From positions 37,129 through 101,128 of the forward strand of contig PENC01000030.1 in NCBI GenBank assembly GCA_003674045.1: DNA of 64,000 nt, read 5' to 3'. The number at the start of each line of letters is the position of its first letter. Within the stretch, counting starts at the first letter, position 1. This stretch comes from Streptomyces griseocarneus (GTDB lineage Bacteria; Actinomycetota; Actinomycetes; Streptomycetales; Streptomycetaceae). The notes beneath the pieces were generated by a model that was given only the letters and a program-made list of their open reading frames with translations, ran no database searches and had not been told where the DNA came from. Below, in pieces: positions 1-8,842 of this stretch. The position numbers and the translations under genes were made by a program.

Positions 1-2890
1 CGGGGATGAGCCGGCGCAGGGTGTCCACGAACGCCAGCGGGCCGATGAAGTGGACGCCCTTGAAGCCGACGTCGATGTCGAGTTTCTGCCCCGCCCGCGC
101 GGTGAGGCGGATGCGGTCGAAGTCGAGTTCCAGGGCCTGGAAGACGCCGGGGATGAGGAAGAGCTTGAACTTCTCCAGGGTGCAGGTGACATCGGCGCCG
201 GAGGCCACGTCGGGGCGGAGCGAGCCGCGGAGGTCGACGACGACGGAGAGGCTCCCGTCGGGGTCGGGTACGAAGACGGGGCCCGGCAGGTGGGGCGGCG
301 TCCAGGGCTGGATGTCCGGGTGCCACTCCAGGCGGGCGTTGACGGTCTCGGGGAGTTTCGCGGCTTTGGCGGCCTGTTCCACGGCCTGGCGCAGGGACAG
401 TACCTGGCCCGCGGCGTTGTTCCAGGTGGCGGCCTGCTGCTGGATGCGGGCGAGGAGGGTGCGCAGGCCCGGGTCGGCGTTCGCGGGCAGGAGACCCACG
501 AGGTTGGTCAGGGCCGCGGAGAACGCGTTGAAGGCGTTGTCGACGTCCGTCAGGGTGAGGGGGCCCGGCGGGTCCCCCGGCTTCCTGCCGAGCTCCTGGG
601 CGAGGAAGTCGCCGACGGTCTTGACGAAGGCCTGCGCGGTGTCGGCGACCTGTTGCGCGGCACCGGGCAGCTGACCGGCCCTGCTGAGGATCTGGTCGCG
701 GATCCTGCGGAGGTCGGTGAGGAAGCCGGTGACGGCGTTGACGGTCTCGGTGAAGAACTGGGGGACCTTGAGGGCCTGGTCGACACCGGCGGCCTTGATG
801 ATGTCGGCGAGGGGGACGACGCCGAGGAGGTTGGCGCCGAGCAGGCCGAGCGCGTCGGACAGGTGGAAGAACTCGTCCGGCTTGAACTGCCCGTCGGCGA
901 ACTGCTGGAGGGCATCGGCCCCGGTACCGGAGACGGGCCCGGTCCTGCGGGAGAGCCCGGCGACGTCGAAGCTGGGGGCGATCAGTCCGCCGGACCGGTC
1001 GCTGTTGTTGTTGAAGTTCATGGTGAGCGTATTGCTCTTGTCCGTGAGCAGGCTCAGGAAGACCTCGCCCTTGTTGGCCTTGCGTACGCCCTCGTCGATC
1101 TGGCTGAAGGCGGACTGGGCGTAGCGCGCGGCGTAGGCGACGGGCACGGTGGCGGCGGTGCCCGCGAGCCGGGAGACGGCGGGCACGCTGACGTTCGCCC
1201 GGCGGAGCTGGGGGATGAACGGGGCCTCGCCGACCGCCGGGTTCGGCGTGGCGATCCCGAGGGGCGCCGCCATGCCCCAGATCATGTCGGCGACGTCGAG
1301 GCGGGTGTCGTCGGGCTTGGTGCTGGGCGCGAAGGCGACGGACTGGCCGAGCAGGGCGGCCCTGGACCTGCCGGCCGGGGTGGCCGCGCCGGGGGCGGCG
1401 GGCTGCGGGAGGGCCTCGTGGTTGTACGCGTCGACGACGCTGCCGAGGGCTTGGCGCGTCTGGATGGAGGTGTCGTGGACGAATTGCAGCGGGGTACGGA
1501 ACTCGGCGGTCCTGCCGTCGTGGTCGACCGCGGTGACCTTGAAGAGGAAGGGGTCCTCGGCGGGGGTCGCGACGAAGAACGGCTGGTCGTCGGAGGTGTG
1601 GACGAGGTCGGGGGTGATCAGGGTGTCGATGTGGACGCCGGTGAACGGGAAGAGGACGTTGGTCAGGTCGCCGGACTGCCCGTCGGGTCCGCCCGGCAGG
1701 GGGCGCGCGGGGTCGTAGGTGCGCAGCGGCTGGCGCACGACGATGAATCTCCGCTGGAAGAGGTAGGCGGCGCGCGGGTCGTCGAACTTCCGCTCGGTGA
1801 CCTTGACGAGCAGGGCGCGGTGGCCGAAGGGGGCGAGGAAGCCCGCGTACACGACGCGGACGTAGTGGTCGCGCCCGAGGGCCGCGCGGTGCCGCCATTG
1901 CGTGAGCGACACGCCCGCCGGTCTGTTGTCCCAGTCCCCGAGGCTGTCGAGCCAGCCGCCCAGGGCCGAGAGCATCAGTTTGTCGACGGCGAGCGGCAGC
2001 GGGACGTAGGGCTTGCCCGCGGGGTCGGTGAGGCCCGCGCCGGAGGTGAGGTCGACGATCTGGGAGCGGTCCTGGCCGGTGAGCGGCTGGAGGAAGTCGG
2101 AGGGGGCGCCCGGGTCGGCGCCCCGGTCGCGGTTCCAGACGGCGCGCGCGGTGGTGCCGGTGGTCCGGGTGTGCCAGAGCTCGACGCGCTCTCCCGGCGC
2201 GGGGTCGGCGAGGGCGCCGCGGTGGTTCCAGCGCGCCTTCTGCGACGGGGAGAGGTAGAGCCGGTAGGGCAGTTCGATGCCGGTGAAGGGGTGGGCGGGG
2301 TCGGCGAGCGGGTCCTGCGGGCCGCCGGTGACGCCTTCGGCCGCCGCTGTTTCCCTCGCCTCCGCCACGCTCGCCCCGGCGGCCTCGGCCACGGCGAGGG
2401 CCGCCTCGGGCCCGAAGCGCGCGCCGAGTTCGGCGGTGACGCGCAGCAGGCGTACGAGGGAGGTGGCCCATGCGGTGAGGTCGCCGTCGGGCGGGCCGGG
2501 GGGCCGGACGACCACGGCGTGAGGGGTGTCCGGCTCGCGGGCGGCGTCGACGACGCGGAGCGGCAGCCGCCCCATCGCGTCGAGCAGCCCGGCCTCGTCG
2601 TAGTCGACGACGTCCTGCGGGCCGACTTCGAAGACGAGGACGCTTCTGCCGCTGATGAGGGATTCGACGGGCAGGTCCCGTGGTTCCTCCGGGTGGTTCA
2701 GCACATCGAAGGCGTGTTCCACGACGTGCTGCGGGCCGAAGGTGACGACGAGCAGGGCGTCCTGCCCGGGGTCCGCGCGGACGAGCCGTCTGGGGCCCAG
2801 TCCGTCCTGGAACTTCAGTCCGGGGAAAGCGAAAGTGAGATCCAGCAGGTCAGTGCCGCGCAGGATACGGATCGGTGCAGGTGTGCTCAT
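1..2890 (-). CDS. Very large hypothetical protein, C-terminus beyond the window
   Basis: An open frame runs without a stop from ATG at 2890 to the left edge, about 963 codons, so the C-terminus is missing. Third codon positions are strongly GC-rich in this frame, which separates it from the long antisense frames over the same DNA. The protein starts MSTPAPIRILRGTDLLDL, has no signal peptide and no obvious membrane segment, and is rich in beta-strand-like stretches. An Asn run (NFNNNSD) lies near residue 625 and an Ala/Gln-rich helical part follows around residues 730-860. I recognise no domain and assign no function. The neighbour on the right diverges from it. Confidence 0.75.
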   Translation of the reverse strand, partial: MSTPAPIRILRGTDLLDLTFAFPGLKFQDGLGPRRLVRADPGQDALLVVTFGPQHVVEHAFDVLNHPEEPRDLPVESLISGRSVLVFEVGPQDVVDYDEAGLLDAMGRLPLRVVDAAREPDTPHAVVVRPPGPPDGDLTAWATSLVRLLRVTAELGARFGPEAALAVAEAAGASVAEARETAAAEGVTGGPQDPLADPAHPFTGIELPYRLYLSPSQKARWNHRGALADPAPGERVELWHTRTTGTTARAVWNRDRGADPGAPSDFLQPLTGQDRSQIVDLTSGAGLTDPAGKPYVPLPLAVDKLMLSALGGWLDSLGDWDNRPAGVSLTQWRHRAALGRDHYVRVVYAGFLAPFGHRALLVKVTERKFDDPRAAYLFQRRFIVVRQPLRTYDPARPLPGGPDGQSGDLTNVLFPFTGVHIDTLITPDLVHTSDDQPFFVATPAEDPFLFKVTAVDHDGRTAEFRTPLQFVHDTSIQTRQALGSVVDAYNHEALPQPAAPGAATPAGRSRAALLGQSVAFAPSTKPDDTRLDVADMIWGMAAPLGIATPNPAVGEAPFIPQLRRANVSVPAVSRLAGTAATVPVAYAARYAQSAFSQIDEGVRKANKGEVFLSLLTDKSNTLTMNFNNNSDRSGGLIAPSFDVAGLSRRTGPVSGTGADALQQFADGQFKPDEFFHLSDALGLLGANLLGVVPLADIIKAAGVDQALKVPQFFTETVNAVTGFLTDLRRIRDQILSRAGQLPGAAQQVADTAQAFVKTVGDFLAQELGRKPGDPPGPLTLTDVDNAFNAFSAALTNLVGLLPANADPGLRTLLARIQQQAATWNNAAGQVLSLRQAVEQAAKAAKLPETVNARLEWHPDIQPWTPPHLPGPVFVPDPDGSLSVVVDLRGSLRPDVASGADVTCTLEKFKLFLIPGVFQALELDFDRIRLTARAGQKLDIDVGFKGVHFIGPLAFVDTLRRLIP

Positions 2891-3207
2891 GACGCCCCCG
2901 CGTTGGTGCGATTCACGGCGCCCGGGAAGTCGAATTCCCGTTCCGGGCCGACGGCTCCGGACCGGGGCCCGGGTGACCACTGTCCCCCTACCCTGTACGG
3001 CCCACAGGCAATTGAGCCAAATGGGTAATAGGAATCCGTTTGAGGGATGTGTTCCCGCCCGGGGCGCGACACGCCGCCCGATGTACCGGGAACCGATTAC
3101 CGTACCGTGCCGCCACCAGGCTGTTCCAGCACCCTGCGGGAGCGTCCGCACCCCTGCCAGACTGGGCGTGCTCGAAGTAGGCCACGGTGAGCAGGAGTTG
3201 GTAATCA
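2891..3207. other. Divergent intergenic region with an AT-richer patch
   Basis: This 317-bp gap separates two divergent genes. Around 3010-3050 the sequence is unusually AT-rich for this genome (gcaattgagccaaatgggta and the bases after it), as expected for a promoter region. I cannot pick a convincing -35/-10 pair in either direction. The short open frames inside it look like noise. Confidence 0.4.
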
Positions 3208-3657
3208 GTGAGCGACAGGCCGAAGAAGCGCCCCTACACCAAGGAAGAAGTGCTCCACGGCGTGGCACTCATCCAGGCCCACCTCGCGGAGGACATGGAC
3301 GCCATCGCCGCCCTCCAGGGATGGGAGGAGGACGAGCGGTCGGCGCGGGAGACGGCGCGGGCCATGTTCGCCCTGGCGCACATCATTGTTTATGGCGCCG
3401 TCATCCCGCAGATGTGGGTCATCAAGAAGGACTTCCCTTACGGGCACACCGGCAATGTGCCGGAACTCGCCCTCGCACTCCTTTTCGTCCAGCGCATCGA
3501 GCAACGGGTGGAGCTCGCCCATGTCCATCCCGTCGTGGGCGCCTTGTCCGCGGGTGATGTCATGGGGCTGATCGTGGAGTGCCTGGGGACGAAAATGGAC
3601 GAGGTGCCCGCATTCCTGGACAGCGTGCGCGAACAGACGCTGCGCATCATGGCCTGA
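3208..3657 (+). CDS. Small conserved-looking hypothetical protein
   Basis: A protein of 149 residues starting at GTG 3208, with AGGAG about 10 nt upstream. It begins SDRPKKRPYTKEEVLHGV, is mostly helical by eye, and has a hydrophobic stretch (MFALAHIIVYGAVIPQMWVI, around residues 53-72) that could be a buried helix or one membrane segment. No known motif is visible and the function is unknown. It is convergent with the baeRF-type gene on its right, separated by 45 bp with only a weak 6-bp stem at 3684-3704. Confidence 0.7.
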   Translation: MSDRPKKRPYTKEEVLHGVALIQAHLAEDMDAIAALQGWEEDERSARETARAMFALAHIIVYGAVIPQMWVIKKDFPYGHTGNVPELALALLFVQRIEQRVELAHVHPVVGALSAGDVMGLIVECLGTKMDEVPAFLDSVREQTLRIMA

Positions 3658-3702
3658 ACGGCACGGCGGACGAAGGCGGACGGGAGCGCTGCTCGCAGGC
3701 GC

Positions 3703-4809
3703 TCAGCCGAACCGGCAGATGCCGCCCGTGCCCTGCGCGGGCGCGCCGGGTGTGCCGGGGCCGAGGACGCGGACGTCGGCACCGGTGAGCAGGGCGGAGC
3801 GGACGGCGACGTCGGCCAGCGGGCCGCGTACGAGCGGGCCGCTGCCGTTGGGCACGAAGTTCTCGCGGCGTTCGTAGACGTCGGTGGGCGCGGGCCCGAA
3901 CCAGGCCGTGCGGGTGTCCGCCGGGTCGTCGGTGACGGCCAGGGTGGCGACGCGGCCCTCGGCGAGCGCGCCGAGGGTGTCGCCCACGCCCTCCACGGCG
4001 TGGCCGCCGGGGGCGCGCTCCTCGTCCAGGAGGCGCAGCAGCTCGGCGGTGTCGGCACCGGCGGCCGCGCAGGCCTCCTCCGTCGCCACCTGGGCGGCGC
4101 GGCCACCGTCCTTGCTGCGGCTGCCGCCGGTCTGCTCCAGGGTGACGTCGCGCCGGACCCAGGCCGGGAGGTGCTTGATCAGATATTGCCGGGCGCGGAC
4201 GTCGCCCACCAGCAGCAGATGGCGGGCGCCCATCTCGCCGAGCGCCCGGCCCACGGCGTCGGCGACCGCGCCCGCGTTGTGTTCCCAGGAGTCCTCGGCC
4301 CGGTGCTGGAAGCGCATCTGGGACAGGCCCGAGCTCCGCCGGATCTCGTCGTCGGGGCCGGTGACGGTGCGCTGGACGGGCTCGGTGTCCCCGTCCCCGT
4401 AGAGCAGGAGGTCGGCCCCGGAGCGGTCCACGACGACGACCACGCGGGCGGGGTGGTCCTGGCGCCACTCCATCAGGGGCAGCAGGTGCGGAAGGGAGCC
4501 GGAGACCGCGAGGTCGCCCCGCTGCTCGTCGGGGAGCTCGACGACGTGCCGGACCTTGCCCTCGGCGGTGAACACGGCCAGGGTGCCGGTGCCCGGCAGC
4601 CGGTCGGTCACCTCGGCGGTGAGCGCGTCCAGGGTGGCCCGGGGCACGCCCTCGTCCGCCAGCCGCTCGGTCAGCCCACGCCACCGGGCCTGGGTCGCCT
4701 GGGTCAGCTGGGGGCGCGGTTCACGGTCGAAGTACACCGACAGGAAGGGGCCCGGTGCGGTGAGCAGGTCGCGCAGGGTGCCGGCGTCGGTCTCTGTGGC
4801 AGTGGTCAT
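3703..4809 (-). CDS. baeRF2/Rv2629-type (Vms1-eRF1-like) protein
   Basis: 368 residues. The frame stays open for another 510 nt upstream, inside the neighbouring dehydrogenase gene, but ATG 4809 is preceded by GAGGAGAA at the right distance and gives the natural N-terminus MTTATETDAGTLRDLLTAPG. The fold has an N-terminal segment with LSVYFDREP, a middle segment with VVVVDRSGADLLLYG and HRAEDSWEHNAGAVADAV, and a C-terminal segment ending in GGICRFG. This layout is that of the bacterial/archaeal eRF1-like (baeRF) proteins typified by mycobacterial Rv2629. Family members are thought to act near ribosomes or on peptidyl-tRNA, but no activity is proven for this subgroup. It is cytoplasmic. The neighbouring dehydrogenase lies 107 bp upstream on the same strand. 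Confidence 0.8.
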   Translation of the reverse strand: MTTATETDAGTLRDLLTAPGPFLSVYFDREPRPQLTQATQARWRGLTERLADEGVPRATLDALTAEVTDRLPGTGTLAVFTAEGKVRHVVELPDEQRGDLAVSGSLPHLLPLMEWRQDHPARVVVVVDRSGADLLLYGDGDTEPVQRTVTGPDDEIRRSSGLSQMRFQHRAEDSWEHNAGAVADAVGRALGEMGARHLLLVGDVRARQYLIKHLPAWVRRDVTLEQTGGSRSKDGGRAAQVATEEACAAAGADTAELLRLLDEERAPGGHAVEGVGDTLGALAEGRVATLAVTDDPADTRTAWFGPAPTDVYERRENFVPNGSGPLVRGPLADVAVRSALLTGADVRVLGPGTPGAPAQGTGGICRFG

Positions 4810-4916
4810 GAGGGTTCTCCTCGGTACGGGACTGCGCGCTTCCGCCTCCCCCTTCCAGGTGACCAGATGTGGCGGGATCGTGCCATCCGTGGGAGAGCCC
4901 CCGGTGGGGCGGCCTG

Positions 4917-6320
4917 TCACTCGTCGGGGTCGGCCCCGTGCCAGACCGTGGTGACGTTGCAGAACTCGCGGATGCCGTGGCCCGACAGCTCCCGGCCGTA
5001 GCCGGAGCGCTTGACGCCGCCGAAGGGCAGGGCCGGGTGCGAGGCGGTCATGCCGTTGAAGAAGACACCACCGGCCTCGATGTCGCGGACGAAGCGCTCC
5101 TGCTCGGCCGGGTCGCGCGTCCAGACGTTGGAGCTGAGGCCGAAGGGCGTGTCGTTGGCGAGCTCCACGGCCTCGTCGAGGCCGTTCACCCGGTAGAGCG
5201 TGGCGACGGGGCCGAAGGCCTCCTCGCGGTGGATGCGCATCTCGGGGGTGATCCAGGCGAGGACCGTCGGCTCGTAGAACCAGCCGCGGGTCAGGCCCGC
5301 GGGCCGTCCGCCGCCGCACAGCACGGTCGCGCCGAGGCGCACCGCGTCATCGACGAGCTCCTCCAGGTCCGCGCGGCCCTGCTCGCTGGCGAGCGGCCCG
5401 ACGTCGGTGGTGTCGGCCATGGGGTCACCGACGGTCAGCGCGGCCATCCGGGCGGTGAACCGCTCGGCGAAGGCGTCGTAGACGTCGGCGTGCACGATGA
5501 AGCGCTTGGCGGCGATGCAGGACTGGCCGTTGTTCTGCACGCGGGCGGTCACGGCGGTCCGTACGGCACGGTCGAGGTCGGCCGACGGGAGCACGACGTA
5601 CGGGTCGCTGCCGCCCAGTTCCAGGACGGTCTTCTTGATCTCGTCGCCCGCGACGGCGGCGACGGAGCGGCCCGCGGGCTCGCTGCCGGTGAGGGTCGCG
5701 GCGGCGACGCGGGGGTCGCGCAGGATGCCCTCGACGGCGCGGGAGCCGACGAGGAGGGTCTGGAAACAGCCTTCCGGGTAGCCCGCGCGGCCGAAGAGGT
5801 CCTCCAGGTAGAGGGCGGTCTGGGGCACGTTCGAGGCGTGTTTGAGCAGGCCCACGTTGCCCGCCATCAGGGCGGGGGCGGCGAAGCGGATCACCTGCCA
5901 GAGCGGGAAGTTCCAGGGCATCACGGCCAGGACAGCGCCCAGGGGACGGTAGTGGACGCGGGCGCGGGCGGCGCCGGAGTCCTTGACCTCGGTCTCGTTC
6001 GGCTCCTCGTCGGCGAGCAGGATCTCGGCGTGCCCGGCGTACCAGCGCATGGCCTTCACGCACTTGGCCGCCTCGGCGCGGGCGGCGGCCAGCGGCTTGC
6101 CCATCTCGGTGGTCATGGTGCGGGCGACCGCCTCCTGGTCCTCCTCCAGGAGGTCGGCGGCGCGGCTCATCAGGCGCGCCCGTTCGGGCAGGTCGGTGGT
6201 GCGGTACCGGCGGAAGGCCGCGGCCGCGGCGGCCAGGCGCCGCTCGATGCCGTCGGCGCCGAGTTCCTCGAACGTCCGGAGCGTCTCACCTGTCGCGGGG
6301 TTCACCGTGGCGATGGGCAC
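4917..6320 (-). CDS. gabD: NAD(P)-dependent succinate-semialdehyde dehydrogenase (aldehyde dehydrogenase family)
   Basis: 467 residues from GTG 6320, full length for the family. It oxidises succinate semialdehyde to succinate in the 4-aminobutyrate route in the cytoplasm. Visible hallmarks are the cofactor-site motif MPWNFPLWQ near residue 135, the general-base Glu in VLELGGSDP near residue 230, and the nucleophile Cys in NNGQSCIAAKR near residue 265. The C-terminal PFGGVKRSGYGRELS motif is intact. The opening IATVNPATGETLRTF and the internal GLLKHASNVPQ closely resemble mycobacterial GabD1. No transaminase gene is adjacent, so substrate assignment rests on family resemblance alone. Confidence 0.88.
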   Translation of the reverse strand: MPIATVNPATGETLRTFEELGADGIERRLAAAAAAFRRYRTTDLPERARLMSRAADLLEEDQEAVARTMTTEMGKPLAAARAEAAKCVKAMRWYAGHAEILLADEEPNETEVKDSGAARARVHYRPLGAVLAVMPWNFPLWQVIRFAAPALMAGNVGLLKHASNVPQTALYLEDLFGRAGYPEGCFQTLLVGSRAVEGILRDPRVAAATLTGSEPAGRSVAAVAGDEIKKTVLELGGSDPYVVLPSADLDRAVRTAVTARVQNNGQSCIAAKRFIVHADVYDAFAERFTARMAALTVGDPMADTTDVGPLASEQGRADLEELVDDAVRLGATVLCGGGRPAGLTRGWFYEPTVLAWITPEMRIHREEAFGPVATLYRVNGLDEAVELANDTPFGLSSNVWTRDPAEQERFVRDIEAGGVFFNGMTASHPALPFGGVKRSGYGRELSGHGIREFCNVTTVWHGADPDE

Positions 6321-6398
6321 GGGGTGTCCTCCTCATGCTCGGTGCCTCGACTCGTGCTCGATGCCTCGACCTTGCAGGGGTCCGCCGGGGTGTGCAAG

Positions 6399-6450
6399 AC
6401 GTGTTCCCGCGCCGGACGTGTTTCCCGCGCCGGACGTGTTCCCGCGTCAG
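6399..6450. repeat. Three tandem copies of a 17-18 bp unit
   Basis: The unit acgtgttcccgcgccgg occurs three times back to back at 6399-6415, 6416-6433 (one extra t) and 6434-6450 (last copy diverged). It fills the gap between the MFS gene stop and the dehydrogenase start. Two near copies of gtgctcgatgcctcgac lie just to the left at about 6337-6370. The array probably arose by slippage; no function is evident. Confidence 0.75.
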
Positions 6451-7775
6451 CGGGGCGGCTGCTCGCGCAGGCCGTCGGGGGCGGCTGCCGGGCCGGGCAG
6501 CAGCCGGGCCGGGCCGGACGCGATCGGCGCCGGGGTCATGGCAGGGCCGCGCGGCAGCACCCGGGCGCGGTACAGCCAGCCCATGGCCACGGCCGAGGAC
6601 AGCCCGAAGGCGAGGCAGCACAGCCATGGCAGCCAGGGTCTGCGGCTGCACTCGGCGAGGTCCATCGTCCAGCCGACCACGGCGTTGCCGCCGACCGCCG
6701 CCGTTCCCGACAGCATGTAGAAGAGCCCGAAGTAGGTGCCGGTGAGCCGTTCGCGGCCGAACCGGGGGATGACCTCCATGGCCGAGGGGTAGGCGATCAT
6801 GCCTCCCGCGTAGAGGATCAGCGCCCCGGTGATCATGACGGCGAGGCGGGGGATGCCCTCCCCGGGGCCGGTGGGCCGGGCGGCGGTGCAGATGAGCAGG
6901 GGCGGTACGAAGCCGAGCCCTATCAGGGCGATCCCGGCGCCCAGCCAGCGGGCGCCGCCCCCGTGCCGCTCCAGGCTCCGGGTGATCGGGAGCTGGAGGA
7001 ACAGATGGGCGACGGCCCCGGAGGCCAGCAGCAGGCCCGCGCCGCCCTCCCAGCCGGAGGCCGTCCGCGCGCCCTCGGGCAGCAGGACGAAGAGCTGGTT
7101 CTCCATGGTGACCATCCCGGTGGTGGCGAGGGTGAAGCACAGGAAGCGGCGGTTCCCCAGCGCCTCGCGCCAGTCCGCCAGGACGGTCTCGGAGGCGGGG
7201 GTCACCGCGGAGGCGGGCAGCGTGAGCGCCTGGGCGACGGTGAGGAGGGTGAAGAAGGCGGACACGGCGAGCGCGCAGACCCTCAGGTCCACGAGGAACA
7301 GCAGGCTGCCCAGCAGCAGCCCGATCAGCCATCCGCTGGTGGCGAAGACGTTGAGCAGCGCGAACGCCTCCGACTGCCGCTCCCCCATCTCCTGGGCGAC
7401 ATAGGTGCGTACGGCGGGATAGAAGAGCGCTCCCGCCAGGCTGCTGCACGCGGAGGCGGCCACGAGGAACGGCAGGGAGCTCCCGAAGGCGAGCAGCGCG
7501 AAACCCGCGGTGCGCAGCACACAGCCTGCGACGATGACCGTACGGGCACCGAGCCGGTCGGCCGCGGTCCCCCCGGCCACGAACAGGCTCTGCTGGCTGA
7601 GGTTCCGTACGCCGAGCACCAGTCCGACGAGCGCGGCCGACATGCCCAGATCCTGCTCCAGGTATTGGGCGAGAAAGGGGATCAGAACACAGAAACCAAT
7701 GTCCACGCCAAACTGATTGATGAATAGCAACCGCAATGCGATAGGGAATTCCCGGACCGCCCGAAACATACTCAT
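6447..7775 (-). CDS. MFS transporter, 12-TM type
   Basis: 442 residues from ATG 7775, with AGGGGC just upstream. Twelve hydrophobic segments are visible. The loop between TM2 and TM3 carries GGTAADRLGARTVIVAG, the MFS motif-A position, and NLSQQSLFV precedes it as in many small-molecule exporters. It sits in the inner membrane and should be a proton-coupled efflux pump; the substrate is unknown. The C-terminal tail after TM12 is Pro/Ala-rich and probably disordered. It lies 126 bp upstream of the dehydrogenase gene on the same strand and is divergent from DedA on the right. No regulator is adjacent. Confidence 0.85.
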   Translation of the reverse strand: MSMFRAVREFPIALRLLFINQFGVDIGFCVLIPFLAQYLEQDLGMSAALVGLVLGVRNLSQQSLFVAGGTAADRLGARTVIVAGCVLRTAGFALLAFGSSLPFLVAASACSSLAGALFYPAVRTYVAQEMGERQSEAFALLNVFATSGWLIGLLLGSLLFLVDLRVCALAVSAFFTLLTVAQALTLPASAVTPASETVLADWREALGNRRFLCFTLATTGMVTMENQLFVLLPEGARTASGWEGGAGLLLASGAVAHLFLQLPITRSLERHGGGARWLGAGIALIGLGFVPPLLICTAARPTGPGEGIPRLAVMITGALILYAGGMIAYPSAMEVIPRFGRERLTGTYFGLFYMLSGTAAVGGNAVVGWTMDLAECSRRPWLPWLCCLAFGLSSAVAMGWLYRARVLPRGPAMTPAPIASGPARLLPGPAAAPDGLREQPPR

Positions 7776-8164
7776 GCGCGCCCCTGTAACGGCCCGAGTG
7801 AGGGGGCGTCAGCACCGGGCAGGCGCTGGACGTCCCAGAAGGCGATGGCAGTGCACACCACGAGGGGACGGCGGTCGGGGCATCGTCCCGCTTCTCCGGC
7901 TCTGCTGCCGATGGATACTCCGACGGACACTTTAGCAAAGCAGCTGTCCGGTCGACAGGCTTGCTCGGAGTTCTTCGCCGACACCGGGCGCTTGGTCAAT
8001 TCAGGGAATTGCGCCCCGTTTTTGTCTTCGAGAGCTGGAACTGCCGTACCGCCGAACCGGTATCCGCACAGGCCGGTCCCCCGGGAACGGGAGCGTTTCC
8101 GCAGGGGATCGTCTACAGTCTCGACCGCACCGCCCCCCTCTCGGCCGTGGAGGCATCGGTTCAC
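7776..8164. other. Divergent regulatory gap with two inverted repeats
   Basis: This 389-bp gap lies between the MFS gene and dedA. It holds CAATTC-AGG-GAATTG at 7997-8011, strikingly AT-rich for this genome, and CTGTC-CGGTC-GACAG at 7941-7955. Both have operator-like symmetry. Antisense open frames here look like shadows. No clear sigma-factor promoter could be picked. Confidence 0.45.
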
Positions 8165-8836
8165 GTGCTCGCTCACCCCGCCGTCGGCCTGGCCGCCGAC
8201 CTGGCCGTCAATGTGCTCGACGCGTCCTCCCTCCTGTCGGCCTTCGGGGCACTCGGCGTCGCCGTCGTCCTCTTCGCGGAGACCGGGCTGCTGATCGGAT
8301 TCTTCCTGCCCGGCGACTCCCTGCTGTTCACCGCGGGCCTCCTGGCGAGGTCCGGAGCACACACCGGGCCACGTCTGGACCTGGCACAGGTGCTCGCCGC
8401 CGCCGTGGTCGGGGCGCTGGCCGGGGCACAGTGCGGCTATGTGCTGGGGCGGCGCGGCGGGCGGGCCCTGCTGGAGAGGTCGGGCAACAAGCGGCTGCAC
8501 GAAGGGGCGGCGCGGGCCGAGGAGTTGCTCGGCCGGTACGGGCACGCCCGTGCGATCGTACTGGCGCGCTTCGTCCCGGTGGTCCGCACGGTCCTCAACC
8601 CGCTCGCCGGGGCGCTGGGGGTCGCGCCGCGCACCTTCGCCGTCTGGCAGGCGGCCGGCGGGCTGGTGTGGACGGTGGGCCTGGTGCTGGCCGGATGCGC
8701 CCTGGGGTCGGCGGTGCCGAACGTCGACCGCTATCTGCTGCCGCTCGTCGGGCTCGTCGTGCTGTTGTCCCTGCTGCCGCTGGGCCTGGAACTGCTGCGC
8801 GCCCGCCGCGCGAGCGGAGGCGCGAACGAATCGTAG
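8165..8836 (+). CDS. DedA family membrane protein
   Basis: 223 residues from GTG 8165, with GGAGG 12 nt upstream; GTG 8147 is an alternative. The hallmark AETGLLIGFFLPGDSLLF lies near residues 40-60 and the second family motif ARFVPVVRTVLNPLAGALG near residues 135-155. Five to six membrane segments are visible. DedA/SNARE-associated proteins sit in the cytoplasmic membrane and have been linked to undecaprenyl phosphate or phospholipid flipping and membrane homeostasis. The conserved Glu in AETG and Arg in ARFVPVVRT are present. The gene is convergent with the phosphatase gene, only 6 bp away. Confidence 0.85.
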   Translation: MLAHPAVGLAADLAVNVLDASSLLSAFGALGVAVVLFAETGLLIGFFLPGDSLLFTAGLLARSGAHTGPRLDLAQVLAAAVVGALAGAQCGYVLGRRGGRALLERSGNKRLHEGAARAEELLGRYGHARAIVLARFVPVVRTVLNPLAGALGVAPRTFAVWQAAGGLVWTVGLVLAGCALGSAVPNVDRYLLPLVGLVVLLSLLPLGLELLRARRASGGANES

Positions 8837-8842
8837 CGCCGG

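Noticed and set aside
50..3028. Long forward open frame of about 990 codons
   Set aside because: It is antisense to a frame with GC-rich third positions and sensible composition. The forward product is an Arg/Gly/Glu-rich mirror typical of GC-rich shadows.
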